This document shows positions 19,125 through 26,975 of a DNA stretch of 64,000 bases, one piece after another. Numbering within the stretch: position 1 is the first letter of the stretch; each line of letters starts with the position of its first letter. The stretch comes from Clostridium tepidiprofundi DSM 19306. Lineage in GTDB: Bacteria > Bacillota > Clostridia > Clostridiales > Clostridiaceae. The stretch lies in the NCBI RefSeq assembly GCF_001594005.1, contig NZ_LTBA01000002.1:1-64000 (forward strand), given 5' to 3'. Position numbers and translations under genes: made by a program. The notes beneath the pieces were generated by a model that searched no databases, was not told the origin of the DNA, and saw only the letters and a list, made by a program, of their open reading frames with translations.

Positions 19125-19862
19125 CTAATTAACCGTCCCCAGGTTTTCAATCTTATACCCTCTTGGAGTAATGATTCTTCCGTTTTTGATATAGCTTTGG
19201 CTATTACCAACTATTACAATAGAAAGCATATCTACAATACTATCATCAAAATTTTCGATAGTAAAAATACTTATTTTCTGTCCATCTCTTAAAGCATTTT
19301 TAACAACACCAACAGGTGTATTGCTTGTCCTGTATTTTCTGATAATATTCATACATTCTCTTAAATAATGTGGTCTTCCATTGCTTTTTGGATTATATAG
19401 TGATATAACAAAATCTCCTTTTGCTGCAAGTTCTACTCTCTTTTTTATAAGTTCATATGGAGTCATTAAATCACTTAAGCTTATATTACAATTATCATGC
19501 ATTAAAGGTGCACCAAGTACTGAAGCTGCTGATGAAGATGCTGTCACTCCAGGGATTATTTCCACATCATTATCATTTTTCAATTGCAGAATTAGTCCAG
19601 CCATACCATATATTCCCGAATCTCCCGTACTTATTACTGAGACTATTTTATCTTTTGAAAGTTCAATAGCCTTTCTGCACCTATCTTCTTCCCCTCTCAT
19701 ACCTGTCGAAAAAATCTCTTTGCCCTCCAATAATGGTCTAACCATATGTATATATTTCGTATATCCAACTATAATATCACTTTCCTCGATCGCTTTTTTA
19801 GCCCTTATTGTCAAATACTCAACTCCTCCTGGACCTAACCCTATTACATACAGCTTTGCCAA
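19125..19862 (-). CDS. cbiH: Cobalt-precorrin-3B C17-methyltransferase
   Basis: This SAM-dependent enzyme methylates C17 and drives ring contraction. It has 245 residues and the tetrapyrrole methylase fold: YVIGLGPGGVEYLTI at the N terminus, VSVISTGDSGIYGMAGL, EIIPGVTASSSAASVLGAPL and the distinctive DNCNISLSDLMTPYELI, then FVISLYNPKSNGRPHY. It starts with TTG (19862). The last residues, LGTVN and stop, are encoded by an R3 repeat (GGGGACGGTTAATTAG), so the native tail has been replaced or extended. Confidence 0.95.
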   Translation of the reverse strand: MAKLYVIGLGPGGVEYLTIRAKKAIEESDIIVGYTKYIHMVRPLLEGKEIFSTGMRGEEDRCRKAIELSKDKIVSVISTGDSGIYGMAGLILQLKNDNDVEIIPGVTASSSAASVLGAPLMHDNCNISLSDLMTPYELIKKRVELAAKGDFVISLYNPKSNGRPHYLRECMNIIRKYRTSNTPVGVVKNALRDGQKISIFTIENFDDSIVDMLSIVIVGNSQSYIKNGRIITPRGYKIENLGTVN

Positions 19863-19978
19863 ATCAACTGCCCCTTTCTTACTAAATTTATTCCAGCATA
19901 ATACTCTAACGTAGTGAAAAGTGCCTTTGCGCCTTCTGGATTTAATTTCATCTACAAATATAATATCGATATATGTTT

Positions 19979-21229
19979 CTAAAGTATTTCTTTAAATCTT
20001 TTGGATTTAATTTTGCCCAAGCACAATGTCATGCCATCGCATTTTATTTTACCAGTCAATAAGTGTGCATTAGTCAATTCAACACACGGTTCACATACAG
20101 CTCTTACGCCAATTGCCCTTTCAACAAAATCACTACCTATATAGTTTTTATGAACATTTTTTACTTCATTTACAGTAAAAATATTTATGCTACATTTTAA
20201 ATAATTTGCTAATTCAATTATTGCTTTCTCATCCTTTTTTATTTCTATAGTCGAAATAATATTTACTGCTTTCTTATCAATATTGTACTTTTCCAATTCT
20301 AAAAGAACATTTTCCTTCATTTTTAAACTATCATAATTTTTTCTGCAGCCTATACCCAACACTATATTTCTTCTAATAAGTTTTAATATTGGAATATTGG
20401 TGCCTATATGCATATTGCCAATTTCTCTTACAAGTACATCATTCGTATTTAATTTATTTGTAATAAGTACAACTCCTTCAATTTTTCCATAATAGTTATA
20501 TACACATTTATTATCTTCATATACATAATCATATTCATTATTTTTGTCTACATATTCCCTATTTTTATCCTTATTTTTATCCTTATACTCATTTTTATAA
20601 TCTATGCATTCACCATTATTATGTATATATCTATTATTATTATATTCACATTTACCATAATCACACCCATCATATTTAAATCTACCTACATATCCTACTG
20701 GAAGTCTTATAATTTCATCTTCATCAATAAACAGTACCTTTTTGCCATATACCAAAAGTGAAGCTATATGTTTACAAATTCTAAAATCATCTATAATTAG
20801 CCCATTATTTTTTGCTATAATATCAGGTGCAATAATTCCCAAATTATCCGTAGCAGTAGTGATTATTGGCTCAGCATCTATAATATTTGCAATTTTTAAA
20901 GACAATTCATTTGCTCCGCCCAAATGACCACTTACAAGACTTATAACATATTTACCGCTGTTGTCTATTGAAATAACCGCTGGATCTTCTCTTTTATTTT
21001 TCAAAAATGGAGCTATAGCTCTTATAGCAATACCAGTCGAAGCTATAAATATTATACCTCTATATTTTTTAAAAGCTTTTGCCACAATCTTTTTTATTCC
21101 ATTTTTCTTAATATACATCCTTGAGTATATATCAGCATCATAATAATTGCTTATTTTATGCGCAATTCTATCTCCATTATTTGTAACAGAAATAATAGCT
21201 AACTTGGTATTATCACCTATATTCATCAT
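19979..21229 (-). CDS. cbiG: Cobalt-precorrin-5A hydrolase with a low-complexity insert
   Basis: CbiG opens the delta-lactone of cobalt-precorrin-5A and releases acetaldehyde. The CbiG_N domain (about 45-125: IIFIASTGIAIRAIAPFL, LVSGHLGGANELS) and the central domain are followed by the CbiG_C domain (about 285-410: IVLGIGCRKNYDS, FVERAIGVRAVCEPCVELT). The 416 residues exceed the usual length of about 350 because residues 186-248 form a Tyr/Asn/Lys/Asp-rich insert with four Cys. The insert sits at the domain boundary and probably loops out. ATG follows GGGTG. Confidence 0.93.
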   Translation of the reverse strand: MMNIGDNTKLAIISVTNNGDRIAHKISNYYDADIYSRMYIKKNGIKKIVAKAFKKYRGIIFIASTGIAIRAIAPFLKNKREDPAVISIDNSGKYVISLVSGHLGGANELSLKIANIIDAEPIITTATDNLGIIAPDIIAKNNGLIIDDFRICKHIASLLVYGKKVLFIDEDEIIRLPVGYVGRFKYDGCDYGKCEYNNNRYIHNNGECIDYKNEYKDKNKDKNREYVDKNNEYDYVYEDNKCVYNYYGKIEGVVLITNKLNTNDVLVREIGNMHIGTNIPILKLIRRNIVLGIGCRKNYDSLKMKENVLLELEKYNIDKKAVNIISTIEIKKDEKAIIELANYLKCSINIFTVNEVKNVHKNYIGSDFVERAIGVRAVCEPCVELTNAHLLTGKIKCDGMTLCLGKIKSKRFKEIL

Positions 21230-21713
21230 TTATCACCCATATTCGCCATTAATCGCCTATATCCATACGCATTATGTAAATTACATAACACAAACTCTCT
21301 TTTAATCACTCAAATAATTAAATAAACTCGTTTTGTCAAAGTAAAATATCGGCACTTAAAGTAAAAACTCTACTCTATCTAAAGCAGAAAGCTTAAATAT
21401 ACTATTCATATAAGTGGGACAATGAACACAGTCCGTCCCATCTGCATATCTCAAAACCTGCACGACAAGAAACACAGTAGTGGCAATATATATCCTGTAC
21501 TTTCTGCATATACTACTCATAAAAGTTGGACAAGAAACTATATTATAATCCGTGGCTATGAGTAATTTATTCAATACGAAATTTGTAAAATTTGTTTGTA
21601 GAAGATTTCTTCAATACATCACTTTTGACAATACATCACTTTTAAAGTGATACTCTTGTGAAATTAACAAAAAAAGAAATATATTTGTAAATAAGCTACT
21701 TCAACTAATTTAT
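21230..21713. other. Intergenic region cbiF-cbiG with decayed repeats
   Basis: There is no gene here. A mutated R1 copy occupies 21323-21420 (AAACTCGTTTTGTCAAAG ... CATATAAGTGGGAC). A second fragment follows, then an R5 copy that reaches into the end of cbiF. A 72-codon ORF on the minus strand (21356-21574) consists of these repeats and is not counted as a gene. Confidence 0.5.
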
Positions 21714-21736
21714 TTACTTAGGAAAATCTGTGCTAG
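21660..21736. repeat. R5 element, copy overlapping the end of cbiF
   Basis: The segment atttgtaaataagctact through gaaaatctgtgctag matches the better-preserved R5 copy at 36217-36311. It encodes the last residues of cbiF and its stop codon. Confidence 0.6.
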
Positions 21737-22484
21737 TACTTCCTTTCCTAAACATATGAGTAAAATACTTATCATAAAGTTTACTTTTATCATATTCGCA
21801 ATCTATAAAATCACCAACTAAAATCTGTGCACATTTCTCAATTCCTGCTTCTTTTACTTTATTTTCAATATCGTCTAAAGTTCCCAATATTATTCTCTCG
21901 TCCTCCCATGTAGCTCTTTCAATAACTGCAATGGGGACATTTCTTCCGTATCCTTTTCTTAATTTTTTAACAACTTTATCTATCATGCCTATCGATAGAA
22001 ATATTGCCATAGACGCCCCTATTCTAGCAAGATTCTCCAAATCTTCATTTTTAGGTACAGGTGTCCTTCCCTCAACCCTTGTTAGAATAAGTGTTTGTGT
22101 TACGCTCGGAAGTGTAAATTCCTTTTTTATTGCTGCTGCAGCTGCAGTACATGAACTCACTCCAGGAATAACTTCATATGTTATTTTACTTTTATCAAGT
22201 TCATCCATTTGTTCCTTTATTGCACCATATATTGAAGGATCTCCTGTATGAAGTCTAACAATAGTTTTATTTTCTTCATTAGCATTTTTTATTACATTTA
22301 TTATCTCTTCCAAATTCATACTTGCAGAATTATAAAATTCTGTGCCTTCCTTACAGAATTCTAGATGCTTACTACTCACTAATGATCCTGCATAAATTAC
22401 GACATCAGCTTTTTCTAATATTTTTCTACCCTTTACAGTAATCAAATCTACATCTCCAGGACCTGCTCCTATAAAATAAAGCAT
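21714..22484 (-). CDS. cbiF: Cobalt-precorrin-4 C11-methyltransferase
   Basis: This SAM-dependent methyltransferase acts at C11. It has 256 residues and the tetrapyrrole methylase pattern YFIGAGPGDVDLITVKG, VIYAGSLVSSKHLEFC (typical of CbiF/CobM), VRLHTGDPSIYGAIKEQM, YEVIPGVSSCTAAAAAI and TQTLILTRVEGRTPVP. ATG follows AAGGGG, 3 bases after the cbiL stop, so the two are tightly coupled. The final residues TSTDFPK and the stop are encoded by an R5 repeat copy. Confidence 0.96.
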   Translation of the reverse strand: MLYFIGAGPGDVDLITVKGRKILEKADVVIYAGSLVSSKHLEFCKEGTEFYNSASMNLEEIINVIKNANEENKTIVRLHTGDPSIYGAIKEQMDELDKSKITYEVIPGVSSCTAAAAAIKKEFTLPSVTQTLILTRVEGRTPVPKNEDLENLARIGASMAIFLSIGMIDKVVKKLRKGYGRNVPIAVIERATWEDERIILGTLDDIENKVKEAGIEKCAQILVGDFIDCEYDKSKLYDKYFTHMFRKGSTSTDFPK

Positions 22485-22487
22485 TTC

Positions 22488-23159
22488 TCAATCCCCTTTC
22501 TTTCTAGCAATAATCAAACTCATATAATCACAGCTATTCATTATGTCTTCTTTTTTCTTCAATATAGTTTGTCCTTTTCTTCCTGCTCTTTTGATATATG
22601 TATACTCGTAGCCCCTTTTTTCTAAAAAATTTATAACATTACTTTCATTCTTATAAACTTTCATTATAACTAAAAATTTTTCATCATTTATACTATCCAA
22701 TCTTGATGCTGGAAGTATCTTTAGAGGTTCATCACCTATCACTAAATGTTCATTTGAAACAGAAGCACAAGCACAAAATGATGTAATTCCAGGTATTGTT
22801 TCTATATCATAACCACATTCTTTAATATAATTTAATAAATATATATATGTGCTATAAATAAATGGATCCCCAATAGTCAAAAAAACAACATTTTTATCTT
22901 CCTTTAAATATTTTAGTATACACCTAAATGCTTCAAATATCTTTTCTTCCTGTTCAGCCCCTCCCATGGGAAAATGTTTAAAAAACACATAAGTATCCTC
23001 ATTTATAAAATCCTTTGCAGTATCATATGCTATGCTTTTACCATTTGCAACAGCCGTAGGAACTACTATAACATCTGCATTCTCAATTATTCTAACTGCT
23101 TTTATTGTTAATAACTCTTTATCACCTGGTCCAACTCCTACTCCATACAATTTTGCCAT
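22488..23159 (-). CDS. cbiL: Cobalt-precorrin-2 C20-methyltransferase
   Basis: This enzyme methylates C20 of cobalt-factor/precorrin-2. I start it at ATG 23159 (223 residues) because GGAGGTG lies 8 bases upstream; the earlier ATG at 23174 overlaps that site. The tetrapyrrole methylase motifs are LYGVGVGPGDKELLTIKAV, VFLTIGDPFIYSTYIYLL and IETIPGITSFCACAS. It ends 3 bases before cbiF. A composite R1 repeat separates it from cbiT. Confidence 0.95.
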   Translation of the reverse strand: MAKLYGVGVGPGDKELLTIKAVRIIENADVIVVPTAVANGKSIAYDTAKDFINEDTYVFFKHFPMGGAEQEEKIFEAFRCILKYLKEDKNVVFLTIGDPFIYSTYIYLLNYIKECGYDIETIPGITSFCACASVSNEHLVIGDEPLKILPASRLDSINDEKFLVIMKVYKNESNVINFLEKRGYEYTYIKRAGRKGQTILKKKEDIMNSCDYMSLIIARKKGD

Positions 23160-23181
23160 ACATAACACCTCCATTCATATA

Positions 23182-23363
23182 GTGAACTTGTTTTGCTAAA
23201 GCAAAAATCGTAACTTTATGCGGGACTCTACTGTATTGTGAACTTAGAAATGCTGATTTGTCAGCACCAAAAATCGTGATTTCATGTAAAAACTCCACTC
23301 TTCCTGAGGCAAAAGCCAAAATCACCTATTTAATAGAAGTGATAATCTTGTAAAATTGATAAA
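23182..23363 (+). repeat. R1 element, composite copy (cbiL-cbiT gap)
   Basis: One partial R1 copy (GTGAACTTGTTTTGCTAAAG at 23182) is followed by a second start (gtgaacttag at 23238) and a complete far end (AATCTTGTAAAATTGATAAA). It looks like two elements at one site, one inserted into or recombined with the other. It fills most of the gap. Confidence 0.6.
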
Positions 23364-23377
23364 AGTTCTTCTGAAAT

Positions 23378-23941
23378 TTAAACCTTTTCTGCACTCACAA
23401 TAAAAATAGGATTATTTGCCATAAGCATATATGTTTTATTTCTAGTCTTGCTTATAGAAATCTGAGTACATTGAGCATTTAACCCAAGCCTCTTAAGTGT
23501 CTCCATACTTTTATAAACATTACTAATTGTAATAAAATTAAGCACAATATTACCGCCATTTTTCAACTTTGCATAACAACTTTCAATTATTTTCTCTAAA
23601 TTTCCACCACTTCCGCCAATAAATATTGCATCATATGTTTCATTTATAGAATTCAGCAATTCTACTGCTTCTCCCTTTAATATTTTTAAGTTGTTTACTG
23701 AAAACTTTTCTTTATTCTTGTTGATTATATCTATTGCTTCATCATTTTTCTCTATTGCAGTTACATGACCTTTGTTACATATTTTTGCAGCTTGTATACT
23801 TATTGATCCTGTACCTGCTCCTATGTCCAATACATTATAACCACTATCTAACTTCATTTTGGAAATACTTAGTATTCTAATCTCCTCTTTAGTCATAGGA
23901 CAATTTCCTCTTATAAATTCTTCATCTCTTATATAAATCAA
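23378..23941 (-). CDS. cbiT: Cobalt-precorrin-6B C15-methyltransferase (decarboxylating)
   Basis: This SAM-dependent enzyme methylates C15 and decarboxylates the C12 acetate chain. It has 187 residues in a classical Rossmann methyltransferase fold. The N-terminal signature IRDEEFIRGNCPMTKEEIR and SAM loop VLDIGAGTGSISIQAA are clear, as is IFIGGSGGNLEKIIES. The start is TTG (23941) after GAGGTG. It lies 14 bases after cbiE; in many bacteria these two are fused as CobL. Confidence 0.95.
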   Translation of the reverse strand: MIYIRDEEFIRGNCPMTKEEIRILSISKMKLDSGYNVLDIGAGTGSISIQAAKICNKGHVTAIEKNDEAIDIINKNKEKFSVNNLKILKGEAVELLNSINETYDAIFIGGSGGNLEKIIESCYAKLKNGGNIVLNFITISNVYKSMETLKRLGLNAQCTQISISKTRNKTYMLMANNPIFIVSAEKV

Positions 23942-23955
23942 ATTTTCACCTCATA

Positions 23956-24561
23956 TCACCTTTTAATTACTACAACACAAAGATCTGAAAACGTCATATT
24001 CACTATATCACTTGTTTTCCCAACTATGATTTTTTCGTCATCGTACGAGAGATTTTCTCCAACGTATATTACAGCATCAATAGAATTTACGATTAAAATT
24101 TTGCATAGTTCGCTTGGTGTATTTTTATTATCTGTCAGCCAAATTGAAATATCATTTTCTTTCACAGAATTTAAAAATTCTTCTTTCCTACCATGCATAC
24201 TCCCTAAATATGCCCCTTGCCAGGGCATAGAAATTTTACTCATTAAATATTGAAAAGAACTTACTCCTGGAATAATCTCTAAATCAATATTGATATTTTT
24301 GCTTAAATATCCTGTTATACCATAGAAACATGGATCTCCAGAGGCTACAATGCCAATATTCTTATCATTGTTAGTTTTTATTATGTTTAATATTTCTTTA
24401 AGTGAATTTACAATTTTCTTGTTTTTTGTCAAAAATTCGATACTTTCTATTGCTCTTCTAAATCCTATAATTAAATCGCATTTTTTTAAGGTACTAATCG
24501 CTTTAGGAAGAATATATTCCTTATTGCCAGGTCCCAATCCAACTACATAAACTTTACTCAT
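23956..24561 (-). CDS. cbiE: Cobalt-precorrin-7 C5-methyltransferase
   Basis: This enzyme methylates C5 after CbiT. ATG 24561 follows GAGGTG and gives 201 residues. The tetrapyrrole methylase motifs are VYVVGLGPGNKEYILPKA, IGIVASGDPCFYGITGYL and LEIIPGVSSFQYLMSKI with PWQGAYLGSMHGR. The longer upstream reading lacks a ribosome-binding site. It is directly followed by cbiT. Confidence 0.94.
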   Translation of the reverse strand: MSKVYVVGLGPGNKEYILPKAISTLKKCDLIIGFRRAIESIEFLTKNKKIVNSLKEILNIIKTNNDKNIGIVASGDPCFYGITGYLSKNINIDLEIIPGVSSFQYLMSKISMPWQGAYLGSMHGRKEEFLNSVKENDISIWLTDNKNTPSELCKILIVNSIDAVIYVGENLSYDDEKIIVGKTSDIVNMTFSDLCVVVIKR

Positions 24562-24634
24562 AAAAATCACCTCTTTTTCAATGTAATTCATCACATAAAA
24601 AAATGATATTAATGCATGCCTAAATAGAACATAT

Positions 24635-24765
24635 CTTCAATTCGTAATTTAGATTTTTATCATATACATTACAACGAAAAATGCAGCATGTAGAGATTTT
24701 TATAGTGAATATTAATACAAAATATATGTATATTAAATATAAATATTGCATATTACGAATTGAAG
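24635..24765. repeat. R2 MITE-like element, copy 2, with 9-bp target duplication
   Basis: The best-preserved R2 copy is 131 bp long. Its ends are perfect 14-base inverted repeats, CTTCAATTCGTAAT and ATTACGAATTGAAG. Both sides carry the same 9 bases, agaacatat (24626-24634 and 24766-24774), which is a target-site duplication. It has no ORF of note. It sits between cbiD and cbiE inside the operon. Confidence 0.85.
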
Positions 24766-24812
24766 AGAACATATAGCATTGCTTGCATTTTATTAAAATC
24801 ATTCGAATGATA

Positions 24813-25892
24813 TTAATGCATGCTATTATATAAAACACCTTTACCCATAGAATACATAATAACATCTGAATCAATACTCTCATGTGAATATATTTTTATT
24901 CTATCAATTATTTTATTACCTATATTTTTATAAATATCATTATAGTATTCTGGTATAATATTTACTGCTCCTTCTGTAGTTCTTTGTTCATAAACTCTTC
25001 TAACAAGTCCAGTTGGTGCACCCATTAATGCTAATTCTAGTGCAATCACCTCTAATCGAACATCACAAACTCTGCTATGTGTATGAAAACACCCAGCAGA
25101 TATTTTGCTTATCTTTCCAATATGTCCTACAATTAGTACTTTTCTAATATTGAACTCAGTACAACAATCTAATGCAAATCCAACATAATTTGACATAACA
25201 ACAATCTTTTCGCTATCTATATCAATTTTTTTTGCCATATCTTCACCCATGTTGCCAAATACCAACACTATATCTTTATATCCTTTAGCTACTTTAGTTC
25301 TTATTTCTAATTTTACAGATTCCTTCATAGCATCTTCTGACATTGGAGTAACAATACCTGTCGTACCTAATATAGATATTCCACCAATTATATTTAATCT
25401 TGGATTAAATGTCTTCTTAGCTATTTCTTCTCCTTTTGGTACAAATATTGTTATTTCAACTCCTCTGTTTTTAGGTAAAACATCTTTTACTGCATCTTCT
25501 ATCATTTTTCTTGGCACAGGATTTATGGCATATTCCCCTTTGGGCACATATAATCCATCACTCATTACCACTCCTACACCTTTACCGCCCTTTAATGAAT
25601 ATCCTCTTTCTTTTTTATCAGCTCTCGCCCATATTTCAATACCATTTGTAATATCCGGATCGTCCCCTCCATCTTTCACAATACAACATTCGACATAGTT
25701 TTCCCCTTTTACTATTTTCTCAATAGGAAGAAAAAGCTGAGTTCCTTTTGGCGTTTCAATTTTTACGTCAGTAATTTTAGAAGTATTGTATAACATATAA
25801 GCCGCAGCCTTAGCTGCTCCTGCAGCACAAGAACCAGTTGTATATCCACATCTTAATTTTTTACCATTACTATATACATATAAATCCAACAT
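24813..25892 (-). CDS. cbiD: Cobalt-precorrin-5B C1-methyltransferase
   Basis: This is the C1-methyltransferase of the anaerobic pathway. It has 359 residues from ATG 25892, spaced about 9 bases from GGAG. The signature at the N terminus is [18 protein letters not shown], followed by [17 protein letters not shown] and [19 protein letters not shown]. The family has its own fold, unrelated to the other methylases here. It follows cbiC by 22 bases. Confidence 0.95.
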   Translation of the reverse strand: MLDLYVYSNGKKLRCGYTTGSCAAGAAKAAAYMLYNTSKITDVKIETPKGTQLFLPIEKIVKGENYVECCIVKDGGDDPDITNGIEIWARADKKERGYSLKGGKGVGVVMSDGLYVPKGEYAINPVPRKMIEDAVKDVLPKNRGVEITIFVPKGEEIAKKTFNPRLNIIGGISILGTTGIVTPMSEDAMKESVKLEIRTKVAKGYKDIVLVFGNMGEDMAKKIDIDSEKIVVMSNYVGFALDCCTEFNIRKVLIVGHIGKISKISAGCFHTHSRVCDVRLEVIALELALMGAPTGLVRRVYEQRTTEGAVNIIPEYYNDIYKNIGNKIIDRIKIYSHESIDSDVIMYSMGKGVLYNSMH

Positions 25893-25914
25893 AAACATCT
25901 ACTCCAATATATAT

Positions 25915-26538
25915 TTATCTTTCTATAAGCATGTACATTAATGCATTGACTATTGAAGCTGCAACAGTACTACCACCTTTTCTTCCCCTAACAGTAATCA
26001 TAGGAATATCAACTTTTTCTATTTCTTTTTTAGATTCTGCCGCTCCAACAAAACCAACTGGTGCTCCCACGATAAATTTTGCATTTGCTTTTCCTTCTTC
26101 AATGAGTTCCTTTAATCTAAAAAGTGCTGTTGGTGCATTTCCAAATACAAAAAACTCAACTCCATCATTAACAGCTTTTTCAATCGCAGCCATCGAACGC
26201 GTTATACCTCTTTTTTTAGCAATATTTACAACTTCTTTATCACTTACATAACATACAACTTTACAATTTAATTTTTCTAGAGATGTCCTATTTATTCCAG
26301 AAAGAGCCATCTTCGTATCAGTATAAATAGTCGTACCCTTTTTTAGCAATTCAAGAGCGGTTTCTATTGCTCCATCTCTTATATATACAATGTCTTTATA
26401 TTCAAAATCAGCTGTAGTATGAATTGTTCTTTTTATTATTGCAAGTTCTCTTTCATTAAAATTATTTTTTCCCATCTCTTTACCAATTATCTCAAAACTC
26501 TTTTTTTCTATATCCATTGGAACTCTAATATATCTCAT
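25915..26538 (-). CDS. cbiC: Cobalt-precorrin-8 methylmutase
   Basis: This enzyme moves the C11 methyl to C12, giving cobyrinic acid. It has 207 residues. Family marks are the catalytic histidine region IKRTIHTTADFEY, TIYTDTKMALSGINR, FVFGNAPTALFRLKELIEEG and VGAPVGFVGAAESKKE, with the closing RGRKGGSTVAASIVNAL. It is followed closely by cbiD. Confidence 0.96.
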   Translation of the reverse strand: MRYIRVPMDIEKKSFEIIGKEMGKNNFNERELAIIKRTIHTTADFEYKDIVYIRDGAIETALELLKKGTTIYTDTKMALSGINRTSLEKLNCKVVCYVSDKEVVNIAKKRGITRSMAAIEKAVNDGVEFFVFGNAPTALFRLKELIEEGKANAKFIVGAPVGFVGAAESKKEIEKVDIPMITVRGRKGGSTVAASIVNALMYMLIER

Positions 26539-26975
26539 TTTAACTTCTTTATACCTCCATAGTCTATATTTTGATAATTACAATATATATCTATAAATAA
26601 GCAAACTTGATCAATCCTAGCACCTAGTACCTGTTCCCTAGTAGCTGAAACATATACTGGTAAGCAGATATCAAATTTGTACTGGCAGCCTAGCCCTCTA
26701 GTGAACTCGTTTTGCTAAAGCAAAACATCGAGACTTCAGGTGGAGACTCTACTCCACCTGAAGCAAAAGCTTCAATCTCCCACTTATAGAAGTGGGAGTC
26801 TTGTAGAATCGATAAACTATCAAACTTAATCAATCTAGCACCTAGCACCTTATAGTCCCTAGAGTACAAATACTAGCAAGCAGATGTCAAATTTGCACTA
26901 GTAGCCTAGCCCTCCAGCCCTCTGTCAAACTTGATTAGTCCTAGAACCTAGTACCCAGTACCTAATACATCATCC
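26539..26975. other. Intergenic region cbiA-cbiC with a duplicated ctag-rich block
   Basis: There is no gene here. Two imperfect copies of a block (about 26610-26700 and 26818-26940: ctagcacctagtacc ... agcagatatcaaatttg ... agcctagccctc) flank an R1 element at 26701-26816. The arrangement suggests R1 insertion into, or recombination with, a duplicated spacer. Confidence 0.5.
26701..26816 (+). repeat. R1 three-hairpin element (cbiA-cbiC gap)
   Basis: This is the best R1 example, 116 bp. Hairpin 1 is GTTTTGCTAAAGCAAAAC, hairpin 2 is CTTCAGGTGGAG...CTCCACCTGAAG, and hairpin 3 is TCCCACTTATAGAAGTGGGA. The ends are GTGAACTCG and GAATCGATAAA. There is no ORF. The hairpin ends and the TTTAT next to one end resemble IS200/IS605-type elements. 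Confidence 0.75.

Noticed and set aside
21356-21574. 72-codon ORF on the minus strand between cbiG and cbiF
   Set aside because: It consists of decayed R1 repeat sequence, lacks a ribosome-binding site and resembles no protein.
24620-24883. 87-codon ORF on the minus strand overlapping the end of cbiD
   Set aside because: It runs through R2 and overlaps cbiD in another frame; the amino-acid composition is that of AT-rich non-coding DNA.
26701-26816. R1 as a guide RNA (omega RNA) of a TnpB system
   Set aside because: The end hairpins recall IS605 ends, but no tnpB or tnpA is in the window and the element is far too small; kept only as a PATE-like repeat.
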